Positions 48,733 through 58,058 of a stretch of DNA of 64,000 bases are shown piece after piece. Within the stretch, counting starts at the first letter, position 1, and every line of letters starts with the position of its first letter. Under the pieces are notes generated by a model that was given only the letters and a program-made list of their open reading frames with translations, did not search any database and had not been told where the DNA came from. The stretch is from an alpha proteobacterium SCGC AAA536-G10 (GTDB taxonomy: Bacteria; Pseudomonadota; Alphaproteobacteria; Puniceispirillales; Marisalimonadaceae). Position numbers and translations under genes: made by a program. The DNA is taken from assembly GCA_000384615.1 (NCBI GenBank), contig ARQU01000007.1:1-64000 (forward strand), given 5' to 3'.

Positions 48733-49506
48733 ATGGATAGATTAGAACAAATAGCACAATTTATGTTGGATCAACATAACTCAAAACAAACCTTTCAAAA
48801 CTTACCTGAAACGTTGATGCCGAAAGGTTTTGATGAAGCCTATAAGGTACAACAAGTTTTTCAAAAAAACTCTGGTCGAGGAGAATTAGGAGGGTTTAAA
48901 ATAGCTTTGGCTTCTAAGATCCAACAAGAATTATGCGGCATAGATCATCCTATAGCTGGCGGAATTTTTGCAAATGAAATAAAGAGTAGTCCTTCTACAT
49001 TTGAACTAAGTGATTTTCACGGGTTAGGATTAGAGTTTGAAATAGCTGTTACTTTATCCGAAGATTTAAAGCCTGAAATGGGTTCATTAGATAATAATAA
49101 TATAAGGCAATATATCAAGTCACTTTCGCCTGCATTTGAACTTATAATAGACAGGAATGCCAATTACTCCAACATAAACGCTTTGACCATGATTACAGAC
49201 AATGCCTGGTGTTCAGGAATAGTTTTGGGTAAAGAGCTTCCAAATTGGGAAAATTTAGATCTTGATATTATTAAATCTCAACTACTTTGGAATGATGAGC
49301 CTCCACAAAATGCAATGATTAAAGACGCAAATCCCTTAGAGTCATTGTCTTGGGTTGCTAATTTACTACTCTCTCATGGACGGACAATTCCTAAAGGTAG
49401 TGTTATAATTACTGGCAGTGTAATTAAAACACGAGCACCACAAAGAGGAGATCATATTATTTATAGAGTGGGCAATTTATCTGAGGTTGAAATTAAAATT
49501 ATCTAA
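48733..49506 (+). CDS. 2-keto-4-pentenoate hydratase family protein (MhpD-like)
   Basis: 257-residue hydratase of the FAH-related family acting on 2-hydroxy-dienoates or similar vinylpyruvates in meta-cleavage pathways. MLDQHNSKQTF near the start; GFKIALASKIQQELCGIDHPIAGGI; FEIAVTLSEDLKPE with the metal-binding Glu, and AFELIIDRN; the C-terminal region VANLLLSHGRTIPKGSVIITGSVI matches the family. It diverges from the flavin monooxygenase with a 73-base gap, so the two could work in one ring-cleavage-like route, although no dioxygenase is present here. Confidence 0.87.
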   Translation: MDRLEQIAQFMLDQHNSKQTFQNLPETLMPKGFDEAYKVQQVFQKNSGRGELGGFKIALASKIQQELCGIDHPIAGGIFANEIKSSPSTFELSDFHGLGLEFEIAVTLSEDLKPEMGSLDNNNIRQYIKSLSPAFELIIDRNANYSNINALTMITDNAWCSGIVLGKELPNWENLDLDIIKSQLLWNDEPPQNAMIKDANPLESLSWVANLLLSHGRTIPKGSVIITGSVIKTRAPQRGDHIIYRVGNLSEVEIKII

Positions 49507-49516
49507 TAATGCTATT

Positions 49517-50290
49517 CTAAATAAATACTTCAAATTCTACGAGAGATTGAATTATCATTTTTAAAGCTGCAATACTAAAAAATATAAGTAATAAGTTTTT
49601 AAATGTTTTTGCATTTATTTTATTTCTTAACTTTTCACCAATCTGGAAACCTATCACAGCTGTTACAGAACCAAGTGCTCCATAAATAAACATATTTGGT
49701 TGAAATACACCTGTGGCAATATAACCAACAGAAACAGGAATACATCCAATCGTGATTAAAAAACCACTAACATCAACAAAATGTTTAGGTTTAACATTTT
49801 TCATCAAAAGATACATTGTCACAGGAACAGCCCAAATTGATGCAGCCCCTCCAAATATTCCACCTAAGGTTCCTAAGCTACTTTGCCAAAACACATCATG
49901 TTTTGGGTTCATTTTAAAGTTAAATCCAAAGAAATTTACACTTACGAACAACAAAACCGCACATGCAAAAATTATTCTTACAATATTATCGCCGATTTGG
50001 TTTGCATAAAATGAAGTGATCAAAATGCAAATAACCAGTGTAATTGCAAAATATTTATAGTTGGCAACTATTTTTTTAGGATTATCCGCCTTACTGAATT
50101 GCCAAATATTGGTAACGGTCATAGGTATAAGATTAAGTCCTAAAGCCATTAATGGTGAAATGAAAAACGTCATTATTGTTATAGCAGTAGTAGGGAGACC
50201 AATTCCAATTACTCCTTTTACAACCCCAGCTAAAAAAAATGCAATAGCAACTATGATGGAAATTTCATTACCGTTATTTAAAATATCCAA
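49517..50290 (-). CDS. TauE/SafE family membrane protein
   Basis: 257-residue probable sulfite or organosulfur exporter with 7-8 hydrophobic helices. Family marks: AFFLAGVVKGVIGIGLPTTAIT near the N terminus and SLGTLGGIFGGAASIWAVPVTMYLL in the middle. Function in this context is unproven; sulfonate or sulfite export are known roles of members. Convergent with the hydratase (10-base gap). Confidence 0.88.
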   Translation of the reverse strand: MDILNNGNEISIIVAIAFFLAGVVKGVIGIGLPTTAITIMTFFISPLMALGLNLIPMTVTNIWQFSKADNPKKIVANYKYFAITLVICILITSFYANQIGDNIVRIIFACAVLLFVSVNFFGFNFKMNPKHDVFWQSSLGTLGGIFGGAASIWAVPVTMYLLMKNVKPKHFVDVSGFLITIGCIPVSVGYIATGVFQPNMFIYGALGSVTAVIGFQIGEKLRNKINAKTFKNLLLIFFSIAALKMIIQSLVEFEVFI

Positions 50291-50384
50291 AACTTAAACT
50301 TCCATGAAACTTAAAGAATTTATAATCTAACATGTATATTTGATTATATTTAACTATATTTAACTTTTTTGATTTGAGTACTGT

Positions 50385-51198
50385 TTATCCAACTCTCAAA
50401 AATAAACCTACAATCAAAAATGATTTTATTAAATTGATCTTCTCTTTTAAAAAAAAACCTAATAAAATTGAAGTTTCCCTGATGGAAGACACAACAGCAA
50501 TGGGCAGAAACAAGCATGCCCAAACAACAATACCATAAGCTGCATACGATGCAGTTCCACCAATAAAAAATGAGCGTTTTCCACTAATGAAAATTCTTTT
50601 TATTATGTCTCTATCTTTCCATTTAGCATAAAAGTAAAATATTAAACCATTAATCAAAGTCATCGTACTATAAAAAAAAATTGGATTTTGTGTTACTCTT
50701 GCGCCATAACCATCTACAATTGAATAACTTGCAATAAAGCAACCTGTTATAATAGCTAAGCTGAAACCCTTTACACTGGAATCACGGCTTAGGAATTGTT
50801 TTAATCCATAAATTATCAAAGAAAGTGAAATAAGAAATATTCCTACCACTTCGTGAGAATATATATTTTCTTCAAAGAACAAAACTGATAGTAATAATTA
50901 ATAGAGGAGACAACCCCCTTGCAATTGGATAAATTTCTGACAATTCACCAAATTTATATGCACTTAGAAGAAATATTTGATAAAAAAAATGGAGCAACGC
51001 ACTAGCTAATATGTAACTTAAACCATTTAAATTAGGAAGGCCAAAAACTAAAATTCCAATTAAGGCAAACGGGATATGACCTAGAACGACTGAAGTCATA
51101 CTTAATAATTTATCTTCAGAACCCCTTAATATAAAGTTCCAAAGCGCGTGCAAGAATGCAGCAAATAGAACTGCAATTATAATGAAGGTTTCTATAAT
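50385..51198 (-). pseudogene. EamA/DMT-type transporter split by a frameshift at CTT-TGA
   Basis: Two minus-strand frames make one drug/metabolite-type transporter of about 270 residues. The first half (HALWNFILRG ... YPIARGLSPLLIITISFVL) ends at TGA 50872-50874; the second (FFEENIYSHEVVGIFLIS ... LFLRVG), read from TTG 50882 in the ORF track, continues the same protein in the +1 frame. The joint SFVL/EEN is CTT TGA A, the codon pair of the prfB programmed +1 shift, though no Shine-Dalgarno-like element precedes it. The first half also lacks an ATG: family comparison places the start near ATT 51198. So the gene may be decaying, a sequencing error, or translated by frameshifting. Confidence 0.75.
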
Positions 51199-51254
51199 GT
51201 TTTTCCTAAATTATGATTATTAGTTTAAAAAATTATTTATTAATAATACTTAAT

Positions 51255-52712
51255 TTAAACTATCTCATAATTTAAATTAGAAGCGTTAGCAAAATCCTTT
51301 AATCTTCTCTCGACTTCTTTATCCATAAGAGACTTTGCCTCTGGCTTTATCTTACATATGAGTTTATTTTTTTTGATTTTTAGTTTTATTTTTTCTAGGT
51401 TTTTTGGGTATCCACCACAAAAAATATAAACAAATCGCAGACCCAAGCCAACTGCAAAAGAAGACGCTTTTTGTTCTTCTGTTAGTAAGTTTATAATTGA
51501 TTTTTCAATTTGTTTTTTCTCTTTCATGCCTACATATCTATGATAAACAACTTTAGCCATCCATACTCTTTCAACATGCGTCAAATCTCTAATAGGTAGT
51601 GATAAGATTTTATTTGCTGCAATATATCCCCTCAAGTCAGGTTGTTCATCCCATGAAATATCAGACAAATTAGTACTAATTTTAAATACTCTCTCAAGAT
51701 CTTTGTCTGCTATTTTTTTGAAAATAGGGTTAAATATTTTTTTAATTTTAGTTTGCATGCCAGTAAATCTTTGATTTTTAGCAAGTACTTTATAATAAGC
51801 TACCTTATCAGGATTTATTCTATTTTCTTTATTAAGTTCTGCAATCAATCCATCTCTTATACTAGTTCCACTTATTATTATATTCTGAACTTCAGATTTG
51901 ATAATTAAGTTAAGGATTATATTAGCTGCAGTAGAAATAGTATCTTTTCTGACAGGCGGTATGCCTAATACGTCCAGATTTTCATCTGTTATTCGATCTA
52001 ATAGGATCGTTGCTTTTTCTTTATTTAAATTTAACCCATGCAACAAAGTAAGAGGATAGTTGTAATTTTTAATATATGCTGAACCTAAAGCTCTAAAACT
52101 TCCACCTGTTCCATATAGAGTAAGATCTTTTGCACTTTTTAACCAATCAACTTTATTAATCTCACTTCTAATTTCTTCATTAGAAATTTGTGATAAATGG
52201 CCTATATCTAAACTTGTAGAGTGAATATTTTTTCCATTTTGAATAAGAATAAGTTCTAAACTTCCACCACCTAGATCTGCTATAAGTCCATTGTCTACTT
52301 TCATACTACTAAGGATACCTAAAGAAGCATAGTGTGCTTCTTGTTTGGAAGATAAAATTTTAATTTTATGATTTAAAATTTTTTCTGCAGGACGAAGAAA
52401 TTCACCTGCATTTTTAGCATTTCTGACTGCTGCAGTAGCAATAAGTATCTGGTGTTTAACTGACATTGTTTTCACAATGTATGCAAAGCGTTTTATTGCA
52501 GATAAAGCTCTCGAAATTGATTGGTTTGATATTTTTTTGGTTCGAGATAAACCTTCACCAAGTTTACAGTTTAGTCTTTCATTAAATAAGGGAAAAGGAT
52601 ACTTACCGTTTTGAGGATAGACTACTAATCTAATGGAATTAGATCCAATATCAATTATTGCTAATTTACCTTTACTTAATTTCTTATCAAAACTTAATGC
52701 TAATTCATTCAT
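51255..52712 (-). CDS. ppx: Exopolyphosphatase, Ppx/GppA family
   Basis: 485-residue ASKHA-fold phosphatase that removes phosphate from polyphosphate or pppGpp. IIDIGSNSIRLVVY holds the first phosphate-binding motif; IADLGGGSLELILI is the second. GTGGSFRALGSAY and the C-terminal HD-like region follow. Its start overlaps the ppk end by 4 bases, so synthesis and degradation enzymes of polyphosphate are produced together. Confidence 0.93.
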   Translation of the reverse strand: MNELALSFDKKLSKGKLAIIDIGSNSIRLVVYPQNGKYPFPLFNERLNCKLGEGLSRTKKISNQSISRALSAIKRFAYIVKTMSVKHQILIATAAVRNAKNAGEFLRPAEKILNHKIKILSSKQEAHYASLGILSSMKVDNGLIADLGGGSLELILIQNGKNIHSTSLDIGHLSQISNEEIRSEINKVDWLKSAKDLTLYGTGGSFRALGSAYIKNYNYPLTLLHGLNLNKEKATILLDRITDENLDVLGIPPVRKDTISTAANIILNLIIKSEVQNIIISGTSIRDGLIAELNKENRINPDKVAYYKVLAKNQRFTGMQTKIKKIFNPIFKKIADKDLERVFKISTNLSDISWDEQPDLRGYIAANKILSLPIRDLTHVERVWMAKVVYHRYVGMKEKKQIEKSIINLLTEEQKASSFAVGLGLRFVYIFCGGYPKNLEKIKLKIKKNKLICKIKPEAKSLMDKEVERRLKDFANASNLNYEIV

Positions 52713-54847
52713 TCTTGTATTTTAGCTAAGCTTCCCTGTCCCGATAAACTTGGGTTATTCATAAAATACGTGTGCGCACAAAATGACTTATCCTCGTTCT
52801 CATTCTTGGAGTATTCTCCATATTCATTTAATTGCCAAGTATTTTTTGTATCGTTTATTAAGGCAGGCAATACTTGTGTAAGAACTTGGTTTCTGACTGT
52901 CTTGTTTTCTAATGGTATAAAAGCCTCAACTCTATGGTATAAATTCCTGGGCATTATGTCCGCTGAAGATATATAAACTAGATTACTTTCAGATTGAATT
53001 TTTCCTTTATTCGCAAAAACATAAATTCTTCCATGTTCAAGGAACCTTCCAATAATAGCTGAAACTGTAATATTTTCTGACATCCCTTTAACATTAGGGC
53101 GAAGACAACAAATGCCTCTAACCATTAAATGAATTTTTACACCTGCATTAGATGCTTCGTATAGTTTCTCAATAATTTTTTGATCGACAATAGCATTGCA
53201 TTTAATCCAAATTCCACTTTCAAAACCCTTTTTAGTATTATCTATCTCATTATCAATTTTCTCCATTAGCCAATCAAATGAGGAATTAGGTGATATTATC
53301 ATCTTATTTAATTGTTTTGGTTGAACATGACTTGTAAGAAAATTGAAAACTGACCTTGCGTCCTCACATATTTTTTTATCCATAGTAAATAATGAAAAAT
53401 CTGTGTAAATTTTAGCAGTATATGGATGGTAATTACCAGTTCCACAATGAGCATAAGAAACTAGTTTTTTTCCTTCTTTTCTTGTTATTAAAGATAATTT
53501 TGCGTGTACCTTTAAATCAACTAACCCATAAGCAACTTGAGCACCTGCTCTTTCTAAGATTCTAGCTAGTTGCACATTATTGTCTTCATCAAATCTAGCT
53601 TTTAATTCAATTACTGCGACAACAGATTTACCTGCCTCAGCAGCTGCTACCAATGCTTGCACGATAGGAGAGTCAGGTGAAGTCCTGTATAACGTTTGTC
53701 GTATCGTCAGAACATTTTTATCAATAGCTGCCTGTTGAAGTAAACTTAAGACAACATCAAAACTTTCATAAGGATGATGAACTATTATTTCTTTATTCTT
53801 TATGGCTAAAAAACAATCACCTTTAAAATCCAAAATTCTTTGTGGCATTCTAGGTTTATAAGGTTTAAATAAATCTTGTTTGGGCAAATTATTTATTATT
53901 TCTGTAAAGTCACTTATGCCAACAAATCCTTCTGCTACAAATATATGTTCATCAGGAATATTTAATTCTCTTGTTAATAATTTCTGTGCAGTTTTGGATA
54001 AGTCATGGGAAAAAATCAAAGAAACGATTCCACCCCTTTTTCTTGCTCTTATTGCAGACTCAAATTGTCCTATCAGATCGTCTGCCTCGTCATCTATTTC
54101 TATTTCTGCATCTCTTAATACTCTGAACATGCCTGATTTTAATAATTTATATTCTGGATAGATTAAATGAACAAACTTTGTGACTAGGGTTTCCAACATT
54201 GCGTATTTTTGAAGCTCACCTGGTAACCTTATAAATCTATCAATATTATCAGGAAGTAAAACAACGCAGTTAATATTATTACCGCTGGTATCCTTCATTT
54301 CCATTAACACACACTTACCTTTATTTTGAATAAATGGAAAAGGATGTGCGGGGTCTAATGTAGTTGGAGTGAGAAGTGGTAAAATATTTTGTTCATAATA
54401 TTCCTCAAGCCACTTTAATTCATTTTTATTCCATTGATTTTCAAATAAAATTGAAACATTACAATCTTCATCTTGATTTAATAAGTACTTCAAACATTTT
54501 TGTTGTTTATTTTTTAAATCTTTGGAAGCACTCAGTACAGATTTTAATAATTCATCTGCCCTCATTCCAGTTTCTGGAACTATTTTAGAGCCTTGACTAA
54601 TTAACTGAAGTAATCCAGCTATTCTAACCATATAGAATTCATCTAAATTTTCTGATGAAATGGTTACAAATCTTAATCTTTCACCAAATGGAATTGCTTT
54701 ATCATACGCTTTAAGCAAAACCCTTTCATTAAAAGACAACCAACTAATTTCTCTATCAAAATATCTATCTTTTTGATAACTAATAATTTTTTTTGTTGTT
54801 AGGTTTAAAGACAATTTAGCCTCAAAAATTGGAGTTTTGAGTTTCAT
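52709..54847 (-). CDS. ppk1: Polyphosphate kinase 1
   Basis: 712-residue membrane-associated kinase making polyphosphate from ATP. Family start RYFDREISWLSFNERVLLKA at residue 27 or so; the two catalytic histidines are visible in GLVDLKVHAKLSLITR (the autophosphorylated one) and FLEHGRIYVFANKG. The first 26 residues are extra compared with common Ppk1 N termini, so a later start is possible. Followed by ppx with a 4-base overlap. No PhoB box was identified in the upstream gap. Confidence 0.96.
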   Translation of the reverse strand: MKLKTPIFEAKLSLNLTTKKIISYQKDRYFDREISWLSFNERVLLKAYDKAIPFGERLRFVTISSENLDEFYMVRIAGLLQLISQGSKIVPETGMRADELLKSVLSASKDLKNKQQKCLKYLLNQDEDCNVSILFENQWNKNELKWLEEYYEQNILPLLTPTTLDPAHPFPFIQNKGKCVLMEMKDTSGNNINCVVLLPDNIDRFIRLPGELQKYAMLETLVTKFVHLIYPEYKLLKSGMFRVLRDAEIEIDDEADDLIGQFESAIRARKRGGIVSLIFSHDLSKTAQKLLTRELNIPDEHIFVAEGFVGISDFTEIINNLPKQDLFKPYKPRMPQRILDFKGDCFLAIKNKEIIVHHPYESFDVVLSLLQQAAIDKNVLTIRQTLYRTSPDSPIVQALVAAAEAGKSVVAVIELKARFDEDNNVQLARILERAGAQVAYGLVDLKVHAKLSLITRKEGKKLVSYAHCGTGNYHPYTAKIYTDFSLFTMDKKICEDARSVFNFLTSHVQPKQLNKMIISPNSSFDWLMEKIDNEIDNTKKGFESGIWIKCNAIVDQKIIEKLYEASNAGVKIHLMVRGICCLRPNVKGMSENITVSAIIGRFLEHGRIYVFANKGKIQSESNLVYISSADIMPRNLYHRVEAFIPLENKTVRNQVLTQVLPALINDTKNTWQLNEYGEYSKNENEDKSFCAHTYFMNNPSLSGQGSLAKIQE

Positions 54848-54950
54848 TCAGTAATAATCTACCTTAAATTCATCAATTATTACTATATGAATTCTCAAAA
54901 CTTGACCTTTATAGACTTAAATTATTACAATTTTGTTACGCTGTAAATCT

Positions 54951-56498
54951 TTAGATCATTACCTCAATTAAGAATGGGCCTTTGTCTTTTAATCCATGCT
55001 TAAAATTTTTTACTAAGTCTTCTAAATTGTCTACTCTAACTGCATCAACTCCCATACCCTTAGATACAGATACCCAGTCTAAAGATGGATCTTTTAAAGA
55101 TAACATTTCCAAAGCTGATTTGCCTGGATTATCAACACCAACGTTAGTTAACTCACCTTGTAGAATTTTGTAACTTTGATTTGCGAATATTAATACGACT
55201 ATGTCTAAATTTTCTCTCGCCATTGTCCACAAAGACTGGACAGTATACATCGCACTACCATCTCCTTCTAAGGAAATAACTTTTTTGTCAGGGCATGCAA
55301 CTGCCGCACCTATGGCAACTGGCATTCCGAAACCAATTGATCCCCCACAATTATTAAGCCATGTATGTGGATGAGAACCAGCTGTTTGATAAAAAAATTC
55401 TCTCCCAGTAGTCACAGATTCATCTACAACTATTGCATTTTCTGGAATAAGAGCACCCAAAACCATACCAAGGGAAGTTGGATTTATGGGACCACTTGGA
55501 ATATCAGGAATTTTGAATTCTGAGACTGTGCTTGGTTTATTATCACTAATTCCCACTTTATCTGATAACTCATTAATAACACTAGTAATGTCATCTGAAA
55601 GTGACGCTAATTCAATAAACTTTGTAGTTTCTTGTGTTAGCACACCTGGCTTATTTGGATATGCAAAAAAAGCAACAGGTCGCCTTGCTCCTATAATTAT
55701 AATACTGTCGAAATCTTTTAGAACTTCGACAGCTTTATCAACCACATAAGGTATTCTAACTGAGTTTACTCTTCCTGCACCTTTATCTAATCGAGCATTA
55801 AACCAATCTGTTTTCATTGGACAACCTATTTTATCAGCTACTTTTGCTAGCTTTATTAGATTTTTTTCTTCTAACGCTGAACCACCTACAAGTATTAGAG
55901 GATTTTTAGCTTCACGAAGAGCTGTTAAAGCTTCATCAATTAAATTTGAGGAAACGGTACTATATTTATTTTTTAAATTAATAGATTGAATTGCGTTTCC
56001 TTCATTCCATGCAGTGTCACCAGGTAATATCAAAGTAGAAATTTGCCCTGGATTAACATTTGCCATTTCAATAGCCTCAGCTCCATCAACTGCAATATCT
56101 TTTGATGATTTACTGGTTTTAACCCAATGAGAAACAGGTCTTGCTATCCCTTCAATATCTGAAGTCAATGGAGCATTGAGTTTTATATGGTCAAGGGCGT
56201 GCTCCCCAACAATATTTACTATTCCTGAACTTGCCTTTTTTGCATTATGAAGATTTGCAAGACCATTAGCCAAACCAGGACCCAAATGTAGTAAAGTAGA
56301 GGCCGGAGTTCTTTTCATCCTGAAGTAGCCATCAGCTGCTCCTGTAGCACAACCCTCAAATAGACATAAAATACTTCTCATTTTATCGTATTGATCTAAA
56401 GCTGCTACAAAATGCATTTCAGATGTTCCTGGATTAGTAAAACAGACGTCTACATTTCCTTCTAATAGAGTACCAACTAAACTTTCCGCACCATTCAT
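54951..56498 (-). CDS. Thiamine-diphosphate-dependent enzyme, acetolactate synthase large subunit-like
   Basis: 515-residue ThDP enzyme. PYR domain with the activating Glu in LCLFEGCATGAADGYFRM, middle domain, then the PP domain with GSIGFGMPVAIGAAVACPDKKVISLEGDGSAMYTVQSLWT and NQSYKILQGEL, containing the GDG...N cofactor motif. Smaller than IlvB (about 570), and with no IlvN small subunit nearby, so it is more likely a decarboxylase of the MdlC/IlvB-like group with unknown 2-keto acid substrate than the branched-chain synthase. Single gene, 60 bases from a small membrane gene. Confidence 0.88.
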   Translation of the reverse strand: MNGAESLVGTLLEGNVDVCFTNPGTSEMHFVAALDQYDKMRSILCLFEGCATGAADGYFRMKRTPASTLLHLGPGLANGLANLHNAKKASSGIVNIVGEHALDHIKLNAPLTSDIEGIARPVSHWVKTSKSSKDIAVDGAEAIEMANVNPGQISTLILPGDTAWNEGNAIQSINLKNKYSTVSSNLIDEALTALREAKNPLILVGGSALEEKNLIKLAKVADKIGCPMKTDWFNARLDKGAGRVNSVRIPYVVDKAVEVLKDFDSIIIIGARRPVAFFAYPNKPGVLTQETTKFIELASLSDDITSVINELSDKVGISDNKPSTVSEFKIPDIPSGPINPTSLGMVLGALIPENAIVVDESVTTGREFFYQTAGSHPHTWLNNCGGSIGFGMPVAIGAAVACPDKKVISLEGDGSAMYTVQSLWTMARENLDIVVLIFANQSYKILQGELTNVGVDNPGKSALEMLSLKDPSLDWVSVSKGMGVDAVRVDNLEDLVKNFKHGLKDKGPFLIEVMI

Positions 56499-56559
56499 TT
56501 AAATCTCCAAAATATGTTTAACAAATAAAATATATTCTAATTTTGAAAAAATGTCATGA

Positions 56560-56757
56560 TTAGTCATTTTTCAGTTTTCTAAAAAATTTTTTTAAATTTA
56601 ACTTTACAACTAATTTTCTCACTAAATTCGAACTTTTCGCTAAGTAAAGTATAGTTATTGAAATAATTATTATTCCACCGGGGAAAGGCGTAATGAAAAT
56701 AATTATTCCTAATAATAACATTACCCATAAAAATAATTTAAATAAAAATAATTTCAT
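56560..56757 (-). CDS. Small inner-membrane protein (65 aa), PGPGW-like
   Basis: 65-residue protein with two hydrophobic helices separated by ITPFPGGIIII and a strongly basic tail (KLVVKLNLKKFFRKLKND). The helix-PxPGG-helix layout resembles the PGPGW family of short membrane proteins of unknown function; this is recall, not a search. ATG start and good spacing, same strand as the ThDP enzyme, support a real gene. Confidence 0.6.
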   Translation of the reverse strand: MKLFLFKLFLWVMLLLGIIIFITPFPGGIIIISITILYLAKSSNLVRKLVVKLNLKKFFRKLKND

Positions 56758-56854
56758 TTATCATTTTTGTTTATTGTTTGTAACAGAATTATTAATTTAG
56801 ATTTAATAAAATATTTATATAAGTAAATTTTTGAGAATTGTATAAGATCGTTTG

Positions 56855-57229
56855 ATGTTTAAAAAGTTGGCGGAAAAGAATAAAGTAAGAAACTCTCTTA
56901 CTATTATGGCGCAGTACCTTAATACATGTTTCATGATAAGCACTGTTGATGATGAATATTTAGTAAGTATTGAAAAAGGCAATGTAACAAATGTTGAAGA
57001 AGGACCGTTTGTAATGCCAAGCTATATTTTTAAATTAACAGCATCAAAGGATGAGTGGTTGAAATTTTTGCAATCAACTCCTCAACCAGGATCACATGAT
57101 ATTATCGCAATGCTTAGAAGAAAGGTTTTAAAATTTGAAGGAGATCTGCATCCCTTAATGTCACACCTGCTATACTTCAAATTGCTCCTTGCCTCCCTAA
57201 GACCAACGGAGAGTAATAATGAAAATTGA
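56855..57229 (+). CDS. Small SCP2-like protein
   Basis: About 124 residues. The pattern FKLTASKDEWLKFLQSTPQPGSHDIIAMLRRKVLKFEGDLHPLMSHLLYFKLLLASLR corresponds to the lipid-binding SCP2-like domain as found next to alpha/beta hydrolases in many proteobacteria, with W, P-x-PG-x-D-I-A-M and GDL-x-x-L-M-x-x-L-x-Y. No signal peptide. Start at ATG 56855; the ORF track's TTG at 56852 is just one codon earlier. Its stop overlaps the downstream hydrolase start by 11 bases, so the two are coupled. Confidence 0.72.
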   Translation: MFKKLAEKNKVRNSLTIMAQYLNTCFMISTVDDEYLVSIEKGNVTNVEEGPFVMPSYIFKLTASKDEWLKFLQSTPQPGSHDIIAMLRRKVLKFEGDLHPLMSHLLYFKLLLASLRPTESNNEN

Positions 57230-58058
57230 GAAAGAACCCATAACCGGTAATTACGGTAAATTTGAAATAGACGGAGTTAAACACAGAATTTACTGGGAAG
57301 AAGCTGGTGAGGGTATTCCTTTAGTTTGTCTTCATACTGCAGGCTCTGATGGAAGACAATACAGAGCTCTTCTAAATGATAAGAGAATATTAAAAAAGTA
57401 TCGTGTTATAGTTTTTGATATGCCATGGCATGGTAAATCGTCACCTCCCGAAAATTCACAAGTTGGGCATTATAAACTTTCAACTGAGTCATATATTTCT
57501 CAAATAATGAGCTTTATAGACGGTTTAGAATTAGTTAAGCCGGTTGTAATGGGCTGTTCAATAGGCGGTAGAATCATTCTACATCTAGCTATACATTTCC
57601 CTGAAAAGTTTAAAGCCCTAATAGGACTTCAAAGTGCTGGACATTTAGATCCTTATTACGATATTAGTTGGCTTCATAGGCAAGATGTACATGGAGGTGA
57701 AGTCTGTGGCGGAATTGCCTATGGTTTAATGGCTCCAACTAGCCCTGAAAATGATAAGTTTGAGACTATGTGGCATTATATGCAAGGTGGACCAGGTATT
57801 TTTAAAGGAGATTTATTTTTTTATAAATTTGATGGAAATATTGGAACAGAAATTAAAAAAATAAATAATTCAAAATGTCCAATATTTTTACTTACAGGTG
57901 AATATGATTATTCTGCAACTCCAGAAGAAACAAAGTCTCTTGCTGACACCATTGGAATCGAGATGGTTAAAATGAAGAATGTTGGTCACTTTCCAATGAG
58001 TGAAAACCCAGAAGAGTTTTTAAAATACTTGCATCCAGTTCTAGAAAAAATAAATTAA
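57219..58058 (+). CDS. Alpha/beta hydrolase
   Basis: 279-residue hydrolase. Nucleophile elbow GCSIGG with Ser near residue 113, the oxyanion HTAGSDGRQY loop, acid GEYDYSATPEE and base His in VGHFPMSENPEEF complete the triad. The sequence is similar in layout to haloperoxidase-like or ring-cleavage hydrolases. Coupled with the SCP2-like gene in front. Its stop ends one base before the end of the convergent SDR gene. Confidence 0.88.
   Translation: MKIEKEPITGNYGKFEIDGVKHRIYWEEAGEGIPLVCLHTAGSDGRQYRALLNDKRILKKYRVIVFDMPWHGKSSPPENSQVGHYKLSTESYISQIMSFIDGLELVKPVVMGCSIGGRIILHLAIHFPEKFKALIGLQSAGHLDPYYDISWLHRQDVHGGEVCGGIAYGLMAPTSPENDKFETMWHYMQGGPGIFKGDLFFYKFDGNIGTEIKKINNSKCPIFLLTGEYDYSATPEETKSLADTIGIEMVKMKNVGHFPMSENPEEFLKYLHPVLEKIN

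Noticed and set aside
50340-50372. Short direct repeat TATATTTAAC upstream region near TauE
   Set aside because: Two adjacent 10-base AT-rich copies; likely chance.
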